From: Caprimulgus europaeus
Taxonomy: Eukaryota; Chordata; Aves; Caprimulgiformes; Caprimulgidae
Reading direction: 5' to 3'
Length of the DNA: 64,000 bases
NCBI GenBank assembly: GCA_907165065.1
Contig: OU015524.1
Coordinates: forward strand, 57,267,295 to 57,331,294
The notes under the pieces are model-generated. The model worked only from the letters and a program-made list of their open reading frames with translations. It had not been told where the DNA came from and ran no database searches. This document shows positions 62,352 through 64,000 of this stretch, in pieces. Numbering within the stretch: the stretch's first letter is position 1; each line of letters starts with the position of its first letter. Position numbers and translations under genes: made by a program.

Positions 62352-63088
62352 TATCCAATGTGTATGCAATAGAAATACATTCGACTACCCAGTATTATAT
62401 AAGATGTGTAGTTGGCTCATGTGCTCTTGCTCTCTTTAAAAATTAATAATACACATACATACTATGGGTCCAATATAAAATATGGATGTTTAAATGCAAT
62501 GTCTAAATCTCAGACCTTAATGCTCAAATCAGCACTTAGATCCACAGAGTGGGCATTTACACATCTAAGTGTCCATGTAAGTACTCAAATGTGCAATTTG
62601 GAAATCCTATTAAGATGCCCATATTTGAAAATTAGGCTGACTTCCCGACATTTTTGGCAACATGTGGCACAGTGATTCTGGCAAAAATGCGGGTTTTTAA
62701 TTTGACTGCACTAAGGGATTTGTTTATAAAAAAAAAAATTTAAAAATTGCATCTGTAGAAATAGATTTTGCTATACTTTTACTTCCAGTGTTTCATATGG
62801 TCTTGTAGTCAGTTATTGAGATACAAACGGAATATTGCTGCCTAAAGTTCAGTATCTTCATGAAAAAGAAGTTCTAATGTCTCAGAGCATATATTGAAGT
62901 TTGTCATATTTTAGTCTAAAGAATCATAAAATGCACTATCACGGGATGCTGCAAGTTCAGTACCCACTGAAGCAAAGGAGTTAAATAAGCTGTTTTACAG
63001 ACCCTTAAATTGTAAGTGATGTTCTGTGTTGCACATTGCAAGTACAGCTATGAAACAATATATGTAATATTTTTCTAATTCTCTACAG
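62352..63088. other. Non-coding DNA with an ancient repeat-like segment
   Basis: At about 62490-62640 the words GTGGGCATTTACACATCTAA, CTCAAATGTGCAATTTGGAA and ATATTTGAAAATTAGGCTGA resemble a dispersed amniote repeat common in turtles and crocodilians, whose copies read 'GGCACCTAAAT ... TTTGAAAATC'. The match is degenerate. Sequence after 62650 is ordinary AT-rich DNA up to the splice acceptor at 63088. Confidence 0.35.
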
Positions 63089-63227
63089 AATCTGAGCAGA
63101 AATCTGAAAGCCCAGTAACCTCAGCAGAGCAAGAGCACCATAAAAGCATCTGCCAGACAACTGTAGTCAAAGTAGATGCATTAAGATTATCCACCACTTT
63201 GGAATATCTACAGGAACGACCGCAAAA
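63089..63227 (+). CDS. Candidate internal (or last) coding exon, gene unknown
   Basis: A good splice acceptor precedes it: a T-rich tract followed by TTCTCTACAG ending at 63088. One frame, beginning at 63091 with two bases carried from the previous exon, is open for 46 codons and has balanced, protein-like composition (SEQKSESPVTSAEQEHH..., VVKVDALRLSTTLEYLQERP). The other two frames hit stops early. A plausible donor, CAAAA|GTAATG, follows at 63228. In the same frame a TAA begins at 63229, so the piece could also be a terminal exon ending there. It is hydrophilic with no recognisable domain, and I cannot name the gene. No partner exon is confirmed in the window. Confidence 0.4.
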
Positions 63228-64000
63228 GTAATGTGAACCATTTTAAAAAGGTCTCCCAACTTTATTAATTTATAAGGAAATAAAATCCTTTTTGGCCATG
63301 AAGTCTAAAGCTTTTACCCTTTCTTAAAATAAGGAAAATGACTCAAAATTAAATAATCCAAAACCAAACCAGAAAGTACAAAGAAAAGAAAATCTGACAG
63401 TTTATAATGAAACTTATTTTGCTTCCACAAAAACAGAAGTACCTGCTCTGTGACAGTTGTGCCAAGATTTACCTAGATTTCATCTACTCTTAAAGCAAAA
63501 GTGAGCCAATGTGCCTTTTTGGAACTCAACATTTTTAACACAAGCCACCGATTTATTACTGCAAGCTATTGTTTTAAGCTTCTGTTTCAGTCCCGATGAA
63601 GTACTTATGTGCTCGAGAGAGGTTATTTCTTTTTTCCCCGTATCATAAGAGGATAAAATATATTATTCCTCCTCACAAACTTGCCTGTACTAGAACTGTG
63701 TATTTCACAGCTTCTTTCTTGTCAGTCTAATAGGCGTCTGTAAGATAAAACCTCCATCTCAGATTTTGCAAGTTTTTCTATGTCCTGCGTTCTATACGGT
63801 CTTTATCAAGTTCCAGGTGTTTTCATCTCTCACTTATGAGATCATGTCATGCCTTTTGTAAGAGAATAGTGACTTTATCATTTATTTTGCTTTAGATAGA
63901 ATTTCCCTTTTCAATTTAAAAATAATTCTCTCCCACTGCTTGAAACAGTTTCACTTTCAGCATTTGTTAAATGCATTGCCTGTCCCTTATCATACACTAC
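63228..64000. other. Non-coding DNA after the exon candidate
   Basis: AT-rich sequence with no further convincing exon. If the exon candidate is terminal, this would be its 3' UTR; otherwise it is intron. Confidence 0.4.

Noticed and set aside
62129-62380. Two overlapping - strand frames of 74-83 codons
   Set aside because: Both are antisense translations of the CR1 3' UTR and tail repeats.

Overview
The window looks like AT-rich, gene-poor nuclear DNA from a bird. The main evidence is four CR1 LINE fragments with typical avian 3' ends: the conserved 'AAGGTCCCTTCCAACC' block and short ATTCTRTGRTTCT-type tails. A solo LTR of the avian ERVL type (31935-32548) supports this. There are no bacterial-style operons, CRISPR arrays, rRNA or tRNA genes, and no CpG-island promoter that I can see. 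Nearly all of the open reading frames are chance or antisense frames in non-coding DNA. The exceptions are decayed CR1 reverse-transcriptase tails.

Layout. 1-2940 is AT-rich and could be the tail of a 3' UTR running in from the left, with an AATAAA near 2917. 2941-10969 is non-coding and holds one stretch that looks like conserved regulatory DNA (about 6001-6370). 10970-11758 is a probable old LTR with an internal 60-bp tandem duplication. 11759-28972 is non-coding with low-complexity tracts, a MIR/L2-like relic at 19385-19505 and the 3' tip of an ERVL-type LTR at about 21310-21353. CR1 copy 1 is at 28973-29292, a second MIR-like relic is near 29960-30035, the solo LTR is at 31935-32548, and antisense CR1 copy 2 is at 35115-35926. 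35927-58460 is mostly featureless but contains possible conserved regulatory islands near 36656-36990, 45430-45680 and 57110-57245, a G-quadruplex motif at 41999-42030, and a 20-copy AAT microsatellite at 46097-46156. CR1 copy 3, ending in a long TTCTA array, is at 58461-58754. CR1 copy 4, interrupted by a 26-G run, is at 61424-62351.

The only candidate for a normal cellular coding segment is an exon-like stretch at 63089-63227 on the + strand, with a strong splice acceptor. I could not identify its gene. The simplest reading is a large intron or gene desert, possibly with developmental enhancers. I found no convincing new multi-gene system. The more interesting observations are the candidate regulatory islands, the unassigned exon, and the repeat structures (poly-G within CR1, the TTCTA expansion, the LTR duplication).
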